DNA of 64,000 bases from Anaerolineae bacterium (GCA_023382715.1 JAHDWP010000002.1:165923-229922), one strand, 5' to 3'. Numbered from the stretch's first letter, positions 15,973 to 24,567 are shown. Notes: generated by a model not told the origin, from the sequence alone. A program made the numbers and translations.

Positions 15973-17175
15973 ATGTCAAGCTCGTCCTATGTCACAGATA
16001 CGGTCAGCGCTGCCCACAGCCTGACTATCGAGATCGGCCCGGAAATCTGGCGGTTGGTCAATGGCGCGTTCCCGCCCAGCCAGCGGACGGGCATGTCCCC
16101 GATGTTGGTCGAAGCGCACCCGGACGGTCTCGCCTATGCACCGGAGTTCGCCCGCGCCCGCCATCTCCCGCCGGGGGGCTGGCTGGCTCCTTCAGGGGTG
16201 GTGCGCGTAGTGGTCGGCTGGGCGCCGGAATTGCAGAGCTGGCACCTGGGGCTGCTGCTCGACGGGCCTGCTGAGGCCGCTGGAGAGTTGCGCTGGTGCG
16301 GGCTGGCAAGCTGGCCCCAGGGCGCAGCAGCTCAGCACGAAGCGGACGCGCGGCACGCGGCCCAGGCGCTGGCCCGGCTGCTGGATCGTCCTCTGCACGT
16401 TGTTGCGCCACCCAGGCCCGCGCCCATCCCTGCCCCGGCCCCGGCTGCGCGCTCCCTGCCTGTGGCGGCTCCGGCGGTTTCGCCCATGCCCGCGCCCGCC
16501 GAAGCGTCGCTGCGCGAGCCGCCGCTCACTTTCGATGCGTGGGCGTTCGTCGCCCGGCGAGCGAACTGGGTGTGGAAGCGGCGGGCGCATTGGGTCTGGG
16601 GTGGCCTGTTGCGCGCTGTGGGATTGGTGGTGCTGGCGGTCGTCTTCGTTTGGCTGGGGGCCGGCACACTGGACAGCGGCCTGGCCGCTGTGGATCCATC
16701 CTGGCTGCCTGCGCTGGGGCTGGCGGTGGCGGTGGCGCTGCTGGCGGCGGCGTTGCGCGCGCTGTGGAGCGCGATCACCACGACCGACGTGGTGTTGGAT
16801 GTCAAGAAGCGCGAAGTGCGTGTGCGGAGCCGGTTCACGGGCAGCACGCGCTGGCGCTTGCCGTTCGACCGGGTGAGCTATGTCCTGCTGACGCAGACAG
16901 CCCCCCGCCCGCAAGGGCGTAAGGGTAAGGACGGGCCGATGCGCGTCGCCCAGGATGTGTGGGTGCACCTCGCGGAAGGCGACCGTTTCTGGCAGGTCGT
17001 GGAGCTGGGCCGGGTCGAGGGTACCTCCCGGCAGTGGGATGCCGCGCGCGTGGCGCTCAAGCAGCCCGGTCGTCGCCGCATCCGGCTGGCCGATCTCGAC
17101 AGCCCGGCGCAGCACGCTGTGCTGCATATGGCGCGCGTTCTGGAGACGGACGTCTGGCTGGACGTGCGTAAGTGA
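15973..17175 (+). CDS. Hypothetical membrane protein with Pro/Ala linker and C-terminal PH-like region
   Basis: A 400-residue protein I do not recognise. The N-terminal part (about 1-135) is a soluble globular domain (LTIEIGPEIWRLVNGAFPP, GWAPELQSWHLGLLL). A Pro/Ala-rich linker (about 140-185) leads to two hydrophobic segments (about 210-232 and 243-265). The C-terminal 130 residues (VVLDVKKREVRVRSRFTG, WRLPFDRVSYVLL) look like the PH-type domain seen behind paired helices in bacterial membrane proteins. I start at ATG 15973 with AAGG just upstream; a TTG at 15961 is possible. Likely anchored in the cytoplasmic membrane. Confidence 0.65.
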   Translation: MSSSSYVTDTVSAAHSLTIEIGPEIWRLVNGAFPPSQRTGMSPMLVEAHPDGLAYAPEFARARHLPPGGWLAPSGVVRVVVGWAPELQSWHLGLLLDGPAEAAGELRWCGLASWPQGAAAQHEADARHAAQALARLLDRPLHVVAPPRPAPIPAPAPAARSLPVAAPAVSPMPAPAEASLREPPLTFDAWAFVARRANWVWKRRAHWVWGGLLRAVGLVVLAVVFVWLGAGTLDSGLAAVDPSWLPALGLAVAVALLAAALRALWSAITTTDVVLDVKKREVRVRSRFTGSTRWRLPFDRVSYVLLTQTAPRPQGRKGKDGPMRVAQDVWVHLAEGDRFWQVVELGRVEGTSRQWDAARVALKQPGRRRIRLADLDSPAQHAVLHMARVLETDVWLDVRK

Positions 17176-17327
17176 GGGCGCGATCATCTTCCGCGCCAGG
17201 TGGGGGTGGGGTCGCGTGCGGATGACGCCAGCCGCCTGAACGGTTTTGGGCGCGCCTCTGATTGGCACCTGCTTATGGCACGTGCTACCATTCGACTCAA
17301 CGCGCCGCTGGCGGATGAGAGACGACG

Positions 17328-17837
17328 ATGTCTGGCATCTTTTCGGGGCCTCTAGACAGCCGGCAGACCACTCGCCTGGTGCTGCTGGCCGTCATCCTGC
17401 TGACTGTGCCGTGCTATTGTCTTGGCGCGGTGCTGCTGGCTTATGCTCCAGCAGATACCCGCAAGACAGCCGTCCCGACCGATCCCACACTGGGCGGCGC
17501 AACGGCCTCTCCTGGTATCCCGACCTACACGCCGTTTCTCACAGCGACCTACACGCCCTATCAGCCGCCGCTCCAGCCGACGCCGCCTCAGCTTTACCTG
17601 CCAACCAACACACAGTTCGTCCTGCCGGCCACCTGGACGCCCATCCCCACCTGGACGTTCATACCGACGATCACGACCGCGCCCACGCTGACAGTGCCGC
17701 CGTCGCCCACAGAGCCACCCACTGCCGCGCCGACCACCGCGCCATTGCCCACCGAGACGGAAGCGCCGACTGACATTCCGCCGCCGACAGAAGCGCCGCT
17801 GGAGACGCCCACCCAGGAAAGCCTGGAAGGGAACTGA
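17328..17837 (+). CDS. Membrane-anchored Thr/Pro-rich surface protein
   Basis: A 169-residue protein with one hydrophobic segment (about 17-40, LVLLAVILLTVPCYCLGAVL) followed by a low-complexity exterior rich in Thr, Pro and Ala (YTPFLTATYTPYQPP, PTEPPTAAPTTAP). There is no folded domain. It is probably a signal-anchored stalk or O-glycosylated surface protein. The neighbouring gene starts 37 bp later and is in the same direction. Similar Thr/Pro tracts occur in the TPR protein and the glycosidase of this window. Confidence 0.65.
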   Translation: MSGIFSGPLDSRQTTRLVLLAVILLTVPCYCLGAVLLAYAPADTRKTAVPTDPTLGGATASPGIPTYTPFLTATYTPYQPPLQPTPPQLYLPTNTQFVLPATWTPIPTWTFIPTITTAPTLTVPPSPTEPPTAAPTTAPLPTETEAPTDIPPPTEAPLETPTQESLEGN

Positions 17838-17874
17838 TGCGCCCGTTCACGCCACGATAGGACTACACGAGCCG

Positions 17875-18957
17875 ATGCCACTAGACCTCCAAGAGCATTT
17901 GCAGGCACTGTGCGCTGCGCCCGCGCCTTCCGGCCACGAGGGGCCGGTTCGTGCCATCATCCAGGACGCCTGGGCCGGGCGCGCCGACAAGCTGCGCACC
18001 GACGCTCTCGGCAACCTGATCGCCGTCAAGCGGGGCAGCGGGCCAGAGCCGCGCCGCTCGATCATGCTGTGCGCGCATATGGACGAGATCGGCCTGATCG
18101 TCGCCGAAGTGCGCGAAGGCTTCATCCGCACCGCGTCCCTGGGTGGCATAGATTATCGCGTTCTGCTCGCGCAGCCCGTGCTGGTGCATGGCCGCCGCAC
18201 GCTCAAGGGGCTGTTCGGCGCGGCGCCGCCGCACGTGGCCCGCAGCCGCGACAAATATCCCGCCGCCGATGATCTCTGGGTGGATGTGGGCCTGCCCGCC
18301 GACGAAGTCAGCGCGCTGGTGCGCGTGGGCGACATCATCACCGTGGATGCGCCCGCCGTCCCGCTCAAGGGCGATTATCTGGCCGCCAAGTCGCTCGACA
18401 ATCGGCTGGCCGTCGCCGTGGTGACGCTGTGCCTCGACGAGCTGGCGCGCCGCGATCACGCCTGGGACGTGGTGGGCGTGGCGGCGGTGCAGGAAGAAGT
18501 CGGCAGCTACGGCGCGCTGGCCGCGGCCTACCAGATCGCGCCGGACATGGCCATCGCCATTGACGGCTCGTGGGGCGTGCAGACCGGTGTGGGGGACGAC
18601 GAAGGGTTCAGGCTGGGCGATGGCCCGACCATCGCTCGCGGGCCGAACTTCCACCCGCTGCTGGTCAAGGCGCTGCACGCCGCCGCTGACGACCTGGAGA
18701 TCGAAGTGCAGATCGAGCCGACCCCCGGCCACAGCGGCACCGACGCCTGGGAGATTCAGGTCAGCCGCGAAGGTGTCCCCACCGGGCTGATCGGCGTGCC
18801 CATGCGCAACATGCACACGCCCGCCGAAGTGGTCAATCTGCGCGATGTGACGCGCGCCGGGCGGCTGCTGGCGGGGTTCATCGCCGGGCTGGCGCCGGAT
18901 TTCCTGGACTCCCTCGCCTGGCCCGAAGCGGCCACTTCCAAGGAGCGTGACGCATGA
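17875..18957 (+). CDS. M42 family aminopeptidase (first of three)
   Basis: A 360-residue M42 (TET/FrvX-type) metallo-aminopeptidase. The two-metal site is complete: His68 and Asp70 in CAHMDEIGLIV, Asp175 in KSLDNRLA, the catalytic Glu207 with Glu208 in VQEEVGSYGA, Asp230, and the late His in NMHTPAEVV. These enzymes form dodecameric tetrahedral shells that trim peptides from the N-terminus in the cytosol. Its stop overlaps the start of the second M42 gene by 4 bp, so the two are made together and could co-assemble. Confidence 0.9.
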   Translation: MPLDLQEHLQALCAAPAPSGHEGPVRAIIQDAWAGRADKLRTDALGNLIAVKRGSGPEPRRSIMLCAHMDEIGLIVAEVREGFIRTASLGGIDYRVLLAQPVLVHGRRTLKGLFGAAPPHVARSRDKYPAADDLWVDVGLPADEVSALVRVGDIITVDAPAVPLKGDYLAAKSLDNRLAVAVVTLCLDELARRDHAWDVVGVAAVQEEVGSYGALAAAYQIAPDMAIAIDGSWGVQTGVGDDEGFRLGDGPTIARGPNFHPLLVKALHAAADDLEIEVQIEPTPGHSGTDAWEIQVSREGVPTGLIGVPMRNMHTPAEVVNLRDVTRAGRLLAGFIAGLAPDFLDSLAWPEAATSKERDA

Positions 18958-19994
18958 CGGACGTGCTGCGCGAGCTATGCGAGGCGGGAGGCATCTCCGG
19001 GGACGAGGGCGAGGTCCGCGCGCTGATTCTCAAACACCTTGAGGGCCATGTCGAGGATGTGCGCATTGACGCGCTGGGCAGCGTGCTCGCCGTCAAGCGC
19101 GGCACCGGCACGACCGGGCTGCGCGTCATGGCCGCCGCCCACATGGACGAAGTGGGCATGATGGTCATGGGCTTCGACAGCGACGGGACGATCCGCTTCA
19201 GCGCGGTCGGCGGGTTGGACGCGCGCATTCTGCCGGGGACGCGCGTGCTCGTCGGCCCGGACAGGATTCCGGGCGTGATCGGCTGGCCGCCGGTGCACCT
19301 CAACAGGGGCCAGGAGACTATGCCCATTGACCGGCTGCGCATTGACATCGGCCTGACCAAGCGCGAAGCCGCCCAGAAAGCCCTGACGCCAGGCGATCCG
19401 ATTATCTTCGCCAGCGCGTTCGAGGTGCTGGGGCCGACGGTGCGCGGCAAGGCGCTCGACGACCGCGCCGGCTGCGCCTCGCTGCTCAAGCTGGTGCAGG
19501 GCGACCCGTTCCCCTTCGACCTGCACGTGGCTTTCACCGTGCAGGAGGAAGTAGGCTTGCGCGGGGCGCGGGCTGCCGCGGGGCGCATCCGGCCCGATGT
19601 GGCCTTTGTGCTGGAGACGACCGCCTGCCACGACTTGCCGCAGGACCCCGACGAGCCGGATCAGACGACGATCACCCGGCTGGGCGGCGGCCCGGCGATC
19701 ACGGTGGTGGATCGCTCGATGGTCAGCGATCCGCGCCTGGTGCGCCACCTGGTGCGCTCCGCTGAAGCGGCGGGCATTCCGCATCAGTTCCGCTCGCCGC
19801 AGCACGCCGGCGGCACCGACGCGGGGGCCATTCACCGGGCGGGGGCGGGCGTGCCAAGCGCGGTCGTAGCCAATCCCTGCCGCTACCTTCACGGCCCGTA
19901 TGCGATCATGAGCATCGCCGACTGGGAGAACCAGGCGGCCCTGCTGCGCGCGGCGTGGCAAACGTTGGACGAGAATGTGCTCACGCGCCGCTGA
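18954..19994 (+). CDS. M42 family aminopeptidase (second of three)
   Basis: A 346-residue paralogue of the preceding enzyme. Metal ligands are present: His63 and Asp65 in AAHMDEVGMMV, Asp in GKALDDRAGC, Glu-Glu in VQEEVGLRGA, and His in CRYLHGPYAIM. Where the first enzyme has IDGSWG it has VLETTACHDLPQDPDEPDQ, a longer loop near the active site that should change specificity. It starts in the ATGA overlap with the first gene and ends 32 bp before the pRiA4b gene. Confidence 0.9.
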   Translation: MTDVLRELCEAGGISGDEGEVRALILKHLEGHVEDVRIDALGSVLAVKRGTGTTGLRVMAAAHMDEVGMMVMGFDSDGTIRFSAVGGLDARILPGTRVLVGPDRIPGVIGWPPVHLNRGQETMPIDRLRIDIGLTKREAAQKALTPGDPIIFASAFEVLGPTVRGKALDDRAGCASLLKLVQGDPFPFDLHVAFTVQEEVGLRGARAAAGRIRPDVAFVLETTACHDLPQDPDEPDQTTITRLGGGPAITVVDRSMVSDPRLVRHLVRSAEAAGIPHQFRSPQHAGGTDAGAIHRAGAGVPSAVVANPCRYLHGPYAIMSIADWENQAALLRAAWQTLDENVLTRR

Positions 19995-20026
19995 CAGAGA
20001 GCGGCAGACTGTGGGAGGGATCCCCC

Positions 20027-20626
20027 ATGAGCGAGACACAGGTCAAGTCAGAGACATCAATCTACCAGCTTAAGGTGACGCTGAGAGACAGCAAGCCACC
20101 CATCTGGCGGCGCGTGCTGGTGCCCGGCGACATCACCCTGGGTGAGCTGCATGATGTCATCCAGGCTGTGATGGACTGGGATAACAGTCACCTTCACCAG
20201 TTTACCTTCCCAGATCGGTATTACAGCGATCCCTTCTTCGGGCTGGATGAGCGCGTAGGCAATGTGGGGGACGAGAACCGCGTCATCCTCAGCCGCATCG
20301 TCCCCGGTGAGAAGTTCAAGTTTATGTATGAGTATGACTTCGGCGATAACTGGGAGCATATCATCCTGGTCGAGAAGATTCTGCCGCCCGACCCAGGGCA
20401 ACAACTGCCGGTGTGTGTCAAAGGGGCGCGCGCCTGCCCGCCGGAGGATGTCGGCGGCATCTGGGGCTATTATGGCTTTCTGGAGGCGCTCCAGGACCCC
20501 AATCACCCGGATCATAACATGTATCTGGAGTGGATTGACGGAGAGTGGGACGCGGAAGCGTTCGATCTGAATGAAGTCAACGACCAGCTGCAAGTCGTCT
20601 GGAGGAGATCAAGACGGCATCGCTGA
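20027..20626 (+). CDS. Plasmid pRiA4b ORF-3 family protein
   Basis: A 199-residue member of the pRiA4b ORF-3 family (MM3350-like), recognised by YQLKVTLRDSKPPIWRRVLV, LGELHDVIQAVMDWDNSHLH, FMYEYDFGDNWEHIILVE and CVKGARACPPEDVGGIWGY. The fold resembles a small alpha/beta barrel; the function is not established, and some relatives travel in transposons. The start ATG 20027 has GGGAGGGATCCCCC upstream. It sits between M42 genes 2 and 3 in the same direction with short gaps. There are no insertion-sequence ends around it, so it looks like a stable operon member. Confidence 0.9.
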   Translation: MSETQVKSETSIYQLKVTLRDSKPPIWRRVLVPGDITLGELHDVIQAVMDWDNSHLHQFTFPDRYYSDPFFGLDERVGNVGDENRVILSRIVPGEKFKFMYEYDFGDNWEHIILVEKILPPDPGQQLPVCVKGARACPPEDVGGIWGYYGFLEALQDPNHPDHNMYLEWIDGEWDAEAFDLNEVNDQLQVVWRRSRRHR

Positions 20627-20667
20627 GCACTGTGCCCGTCCTGCTGCACCAAGTGAGGATGACTCCT

Positions 20668-21663
20668 GTGGAAACCCTGATCAAAACCCTGGCCGAAGCC
20701 TGGGGGCCGCCCGGCTATGAGCATCACATCCGCAACCTGATCCGCGCCGAAGTCGCCGGCGCCGCCGACGAAATCGCCGTGGACGCGCTCGGTAACCTGA
20801 TCTGCCGCGTGGGAGATGGCCCCCGGCGCGTGCTGATCTCCGCGCATATGGACGAGATCGGCCTGATCGTCAGCCACATAGACCGCCAGGGCTACGCGCG
20901 TTTCGCTGGCATCGGGGCGCTCTTCCCGGCGACGCTGCTCGGCGCGCGCGTGCGCTTCGAGAACGGGGTCATCGGCACGATCGGCGTCGAGCACCAGTAC
21001 AGCAAGCGGCGCGATCTGCCCGACTTGGCCGGGTTCTACATTGACATCAGCGCCGGCGCGGAGGGCAACGCCCCTGTCGGCGTGGGCGACCCCGGCGCGT
21101 TCGTGGGCGAGGTCTTGCGGCGCGGCGAGCGCATCATCGGCAAGAGCCTCGACAACCGGTTGGGCTGCGCTGTGCAGATCGAGACGCTGCGCCGCGTCAA
21201 ACAGATCGGCACGCCGCACAGCGTCTACTTTGTCTTCAGCGTGCAGGAGGAAGTTGGCGCGCGCGGGGCGGGGCCGGCGGCCTATGGCGTGGAGCCGCAC
21301 CTGGCGCTCGTTGTGGATGTGACTTCCTGCGGCGACCAGCCGCACGGCAAGGAGATGGCGATTCGGCTGGGCGGCGGCCCGGCGATCAAGATGCGCGACG
21401 AGGGGCTGATCGTGCCGCCAGCGGTGCGTGACCTGCTCATCGCGCGCGCCGAGGAAGCGGGCATCTCCTACCAGCTTGAAGTGCTGACCGGCGGCGGCAC
21501 CGACGGACGCACGATTCAGGCGGCGCGGGCGGGCGTCCCCACCGGGGCGATCTCGCTGCCGCTGCGCTACGTGCACACGCCCAGCGAGACGGCGGACATG
21601 GGCGACGTGCGCGCGGCAGTGGACTTGCTGGCGGCAGTGCTGGTGGGGGAGGTTGCGCTCTAG
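20668..21663 (+). CDS. M42 family aminopeptidase (third of three)
   Basis: A 331-residue M42 enzyme. The ligand set is visible: His and Asp in SAHMDEIGLIV, Asp in GKSLDNRLGC, Glu-Glu in VQEEVGARGA, Asp in VVDVTSCGD and His in YVHTPSETADM. I use the GTG at 20668, nine bases after GAGG; an ATG at 20659 or a GTG at 20632 is possible. It is about equally distant from the other two copies by eye, so the three do not look like a recent tandem duplication. It ends the operon; a hairpin follows at 21701-21734. Confidence 0.9.
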   Translation: METLIKTLAEAWGPPGYEHHIRNLIRAEVAGAADEIAVDALGNLICRVGDGPRRVLISAHMDEIGLIVSHIDRQGYARFAGIGALFPATLLGARVRFENGVIGTIGVEHQYSKRRDLPDLAGFYIDISAGAEGNAPVGVGDPGAFVGEVLRRGERIIGKSLDNRLGCAVQIETLRRVKQIGTPHSVYFVFSVQEEVGARGAGPAAYGVEPHLALVVDVTSCGDQPHGKEMAIRLGGGPAIKMRDEGLIVPPAVRDLLIARAEEAGISYQLEVLTGGGTDGRTIQAARAGVPTGAISLPLRYVHTPSETADMGDVRAAVDLLAAVLVGEVAL

Positions 21664-21700
21664 ACGCGGGCGCTGGCGGGTCCATTCGACTCGACACAAA

Positions 21701-21734
21701 CCGCCCCCGCGCGACTTCTCTCGCACGGGGGCGG
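21701..21734 (-). terminator. Hairpin terminator of thrS (shared convergent gap)
   Basis: Arms CCGCCCCCGCGCGA and TCGCACGGGGGCGG with loop CTTCTC. Read on the minus strand it is followed by TTTGTGTC, so it most likely ends thrS transcription; on the plus strand there is no T-tract, but it may still slow transcripts from the M42 operon. Confidence 0.65.
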
Positions 21735-21759
21735 TGCATTGCCGCTAACCGTCGCCAGC

Positions 21760-23559
21760 TTATGCCAGTTCCAGCGACTTGCTTTCCACGAGGCGCGTCG
21801 CCAGGTCGGCGAAGGCCAGCACCGGCTGCGCGCCCAGGTCTTCGCCGGAGCGCAGGCGCACGCTGACCGTGCTCGACGCCGCGTCGCGGTCGCCGACGAC
21901 CAGCATCCAGGGGATTTTCTGCTGCGTCGCCGCGCGAATCTTGCCGCCCACGCGCCCGTTGGAGTCGTCCACCTGCACGCGCAGGCCCTTGCTGTGCAGG
22001 ATATTCGCCACGTCCTGCGCGTAAGCGATGTGCCGGTCGGCCACCGGGATCAGCGCGACCTGCACCGGGGCCAGCCAGGCCGGGAATGCGCCGGCGTAAT
22101 GCTCGATCAGCACGGCGACGAAACGCTCCATGCTGCCGTACAGCGCGCGATGGATCATGATCGGCTGGTGGCGCTCGTTGTCCTCGCCGACGTACTCCAG
22201 CTCGAAGCGCGCCGGCAGGTTGTAATCCACCTGGATCGTGCTGATCTGCCATTCGCGCTTGAGCGCGTCGCGCACGATGAAGTCCAGCTTGGGGCCGTAG
22301 AAGGCTGCTTCGCCTTCCTCCACCGTGAAGTCCAGGCCTTTTCTGGTTGCCGCGGCGATGATCGCCTGGGCAGCTTGCTCCCAGACCTCATCGCTGCCCA
22401 CGTATTTATCGCTCTGCGGGTCGCGGATGCCCACGCGCGCCCGGCGATCGTTCAGCCCCAGCCCGTTGAGGATAGACTCGACCAGATCGATCACGCCGAC
22501 GAACTCGTCCTCAAGCTGCTCCGGCGTGCAGAAGATGTGCGCGTCGTCCTGGGTGAAGCCGCGCACGCGGGTCAGGCCATGCAGCTCGCCCGACTTCTCG
22601 TAACGATAGACCGTGCCGAACTCGGCCATGCGCATCGGCAGGTCGCGGTACGAGTGCAGGTCGTCCTTGTAGACGTGGATGTGGTGCGGGCAGTTCATCG
22701 GCTTGAGCATGAACAGGTCGCCCTCCACCTCGAAGGGTGAGTATTGGCTGTCCTTGTAGTACGGGTAGTGCCCGCTCTTCTCGTAAAGCGCCACGCGCGC
22801 GATGTGCGGCGTGATGACCGGCTCATAGCCGCGCTCGATCTGCACCTCGCGCAGGAAGCGTTCCAGCAGGTCACGCAGGATCGCGCCGTTGGGCTTCCAC
22901 AGCGGCAGGCCCTTGCCCACCAGTTGGCTGAAGGTGAACAGGCCAAGCTGCTGGCCGATCACGCGATGATCGCGCTTGCGGGCTTCTTCGAGCAGGGCCA
23001 GGTACTCCTCAAGCTGCTCGGCTGTCTCCCAGGCCGTGCCGTAGATGCGGGTGAGCATCTCGCGGTTTTCGTCGCCGCGCCAGTACGCGCCCGCCGGCGC
23101 CTTGAAGGTGATGCTCAGGGCGTCAGGGTTGATCTCGCGCGTGTTGGCCACGTGCGGCCCCCGGCACAGGTCTTCGAACGAGTCCTGCGTGTAGGTGCTG
23201 ATCACCGGCGCTTCGTCGGTTTTCTCGCCATACTCGTCCACGCCGCCGCGCTCCAGCCCGTCAATCAGCTCGAGCTTGTACGGCTGGTCGTGGAACAGGG
23301 CGCGCGCTTCGTCGGCGCTGACCTCCTTGCGGACGAAGTCGTGCCCTTCGCGGATGATGTCGCGCATCCGCGCTTCGATCCCGGCCAGGTCTTCGTCGGT
23401 CAGCGGGCGCGGCAGATCGAAGTCGTAGTAGAAGCCGTCTTCGATGGGCGGGCCGATGGCGATCTTGGCCTGGGGGAATTTCTCCAACACGGCCTGGGCC
23501 ATGACGTGGGCCGTCGAATGGCGGATGCGATAGAGCTTGCTGTCCTGATAGCGTTCCAT
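21760..23559 (-). CDS. thrS: Threonine--tRNA ligase
   Basis: A 599-residue class II synthetase that charges tRNA-Thr. The editing (SAD) domain begins at once with RHSTAHVMAQAVL, then DLCRGPHV; the catalytic core has MNCPHHIHVYKDD, the TRVRGFTQDDAHIFC motif 2 and an anticodon-binding C-terminus (WLAPVQVALIPVAD). The usual N-terminal TGS domain is absent, so the protein is about 40 residues shorter than the E. coli enzyme (642). The nearest purine-rich ribosome site (AGGAG) is about 15 bases from the ATG, unusually far. Expression is controlled by the upstream T-box whose specifier is ACC. Confidence 0.95.
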   Translation of the reverse strand: MERYQDSKLYRIRHSTAHVMAQAVLEKFPQAKIAIGPPIEDGFYYDFDLPRPLTDEDLAGIEARMRDIIREGHDFVRKEVSADEARALFHDQPYKLELIDGLERGGVDEYGEKTDEAPVISTYTQDSFEDLCRGPHVANTREINPDALSITFKAPAGAYWRGDENREMLTRIYGTAWETAEQLEEYLALLEEARKRDHRVIGQQLGLFTFSQLVGKGLPLWKPNGAILRDLLERFLREVQIERGYEPVITPHIARVALYEKSGHYPYYKDSQYSPFEVEGDLFMLKPMNCPHHIHVYKDDLHSYRDLPMRMAEFGTVYRYEKSGELHGLTRVRGFTQDDAHIFCTPEQLEDEFVGVIDLVESILNGLGLNDRRARVGIRDPQSDKYVGSDEVWEQAAQAIIAAATRKGLDFTVEEGEAAFYGPKLDFIVRDALKREWQISTIQVDYNLPARFELEYVGEDNERHQPIMIHRALYGSMERFVAVLIEHYAGAFPAWLAPVQVALIPVADRHIAYAQDVANILHSKGLRVQVDDSNGRVGGKIRAATQQKIPWMLVVGDRDAASSTVSVRLRSGEDLGAQPVLAFADLATRLVESKSLELA

Positions 23560-23753
23560 GAGCTTGTCGGTCTTCTCCTGTCAGCTTGTGTTGCGGCTGC
23601 GGGCAGGTGCGCGCGTGAAGGCTGGCGCGCGCCCGGCAGCACCAGGCACACCCGGGGTGATGAGGCGCGAGGGGATGAGCAGGGATGCTCTGCGCTGGCC
23701 CCCGCTGCCGGCGTCAGTGCGGCGCGCCTGGCAGGGATCAGCGCAGAAAGTCC

Positions 23754-23810
23754 CTACCCAGATCGCCCGGCCAGTGTGTGCGTTTGGATAGTAGTAGGAA
23801 GATCGGTCAT
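23754..23810 (-). CDS. Possible Thr-rich leader peptide (18 residues)
   Basis: An ATG ending at 23810 is preceded by AAAGGAG six bases upstream and opens MTDLPTTIQTHTLAGRSG before a TAG at 23756-23754. Five of 18 residues are threonine. It begins 12 bases after the stop of the 115-residue gene and lies about 195 bases before thrS. The strong ribosome site and threonine content fit an attenuator-type leader, but the T-box already senses tRNA-Thr, and a chance open frame cannot be excluded. Confidence 0.35.
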   Translation of the reverse strand: MTDLPTTIQTHTLAGRSG

Positions 23811-23822
23811 GCGGCGCTCCTT

Positions 23823-24170
23823 TCAGCCAGGCAGCGGCCCGGCTTCGCTGGCGAACTCGACGAAGACGCTCTCGAACACGCCGAGCGCCATCAGGTTGTC
23901 CACGACATCTTCGATGATCTCCGGCATCAGCTTCTCGACGATGACGTGGGGCGTCTCCAGGGCCAGGAATTGTGTCGGGGCCAGCGCGCCATTGTGCTGG
24001 CGGGCGACATCCAGGCTGAGCTGCATTTCCTGCTGGAGATGTTGCAGGGTGACGAAGTGAGCCTGCCACAGCTTGTTGTCTTCCATCTCCACCAGAACAT
24101 CTGCGCTGTCGCTGAGCGGGTCGAAACCGATCCTCGGCTCAGGCTCAATCCACACACGTTTGACGAACAC
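23823..24170 (-). CDS. Hypothetical protein co-transcribed with thrS
   Basis: A 115-residue soluble acidic protein beginning at a GTG with AAGGATC nine bases before it. The opening MFVKRVWIEPEPRIGFDPLSDSADVLVEMEDN reads like a beta strand followed by a polar loop, and the rest is helical (LQHLQQEMQLSLDVARQHNG, MPEIIEDVVDNLMALGVFES). I recognise no family. It lies directly behind the T-box terminator, so tRNA-Thr charging should control it along with thrS, which suggests a job linked to amino acid supply or translation. Confidence 0.65.
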   Translation of the reverse strand: MFVKRVWIEPEPRIGFDPLSDSADVLVEMEDNKLWQAHFVTLQHLQQEMQLSLDVARQHNGALAPTQFLALETPHVIVEKLMPEIIEDVVDNLMALGVFESVFVEFASEAGPLPG

Positions 24171-24236
24171 GGCGATGATCCTTGGCTATCTCATGCGCTA
24201 CAAACTCATATCACCATACTACACCGATAACACCCC

Positions 24237-24274
24237 AAAAATGAAGACCCCCGCCCGAAGTTGGGGCGAGGGTC
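24237..24274 (-). terminator. T-box terminator hairpin
   Basis: On the minus strand GACCCTCGCCC pairs with GGGCGGGGGTC around a CAACTTC loop (24274-24246), followed by TTCATTTTT. It competes with the antiterminator formed by the T-box core just upstream. Confidence 0.85.
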
Positions 24275-24532
24275 GTCAGCATCCACGCGGTTCCACCCAA
24301 GTTTGACAGGGCGCGGCCCCCAGGCGGCGCGCTGTCCTCATGGCGGCTACTAACGGGGCCAGCCGGCATCGCTTACTGGGCGCTCAGAGCGCCGTTGGGC
24401 GACGCGCTCGCGGGGGGTTTTCCTGGCCTGCCGGATGAGCGGACTTCCAGTCGCGATCCGCTCTCTCTGGAACCGGGGATGGGCCAGTACTCGTCCCGGT
24501 CAACGCATTGACGGATATGAGTCTTGCGATTA
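24237..24532 (-). promoter_or_regulatory. T-box riboswitch (tRNA-Thr specific) upstream of thrS
   Basis: On the minus strand Stem I shows AGTA followed by CTGGCC, pairing with GGCCAG (24428-24423), then GAA, A and ACC (24418-24416). This is the same arrangement as the specifier loop of known T-boxes, so the specifier codon is ACC, threonine. A CAGAGAGAG/TGGAAG distal stem is present. The T-box core GGGTGGAACCGCG is at 24298-24286; TGGA predicts a tRNA with discriminator U. A strong terminator follows, so uncharged tRNA-Thr should switch on the downstream genes. Confidence 0.9.
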
Positions 24533-24538
24533 TGCAAC

Positions 24539-24567
24539 AGGATACTGGACGGTGCGGTTGCTGTCAA
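24539..24567 (-). promoter_or_regulatory. Promoter of the T-box/thrS unit
   Basis: On the minus strand: perfect -35 TTGACA (24567-24562), 17-bp spacer, -10 TATCCT (24544-24539). A CATAAT a few bases further on is an alternative -10. Confidence 0.7.

Noticed and set aside
20027-20626. Insertion sequence carrying the pRiA4b ORF-3 gene
   Set aside because: There are no inverted ends, no transposase and short operon-like spacing on both sides.
23560-23822. A missing ThrRS TGS domain hidden by a frameshift
   Set aside because: None of the three minus-strand frames in this gap reads like a TGS domain; the short enzyme appears to be genuine.
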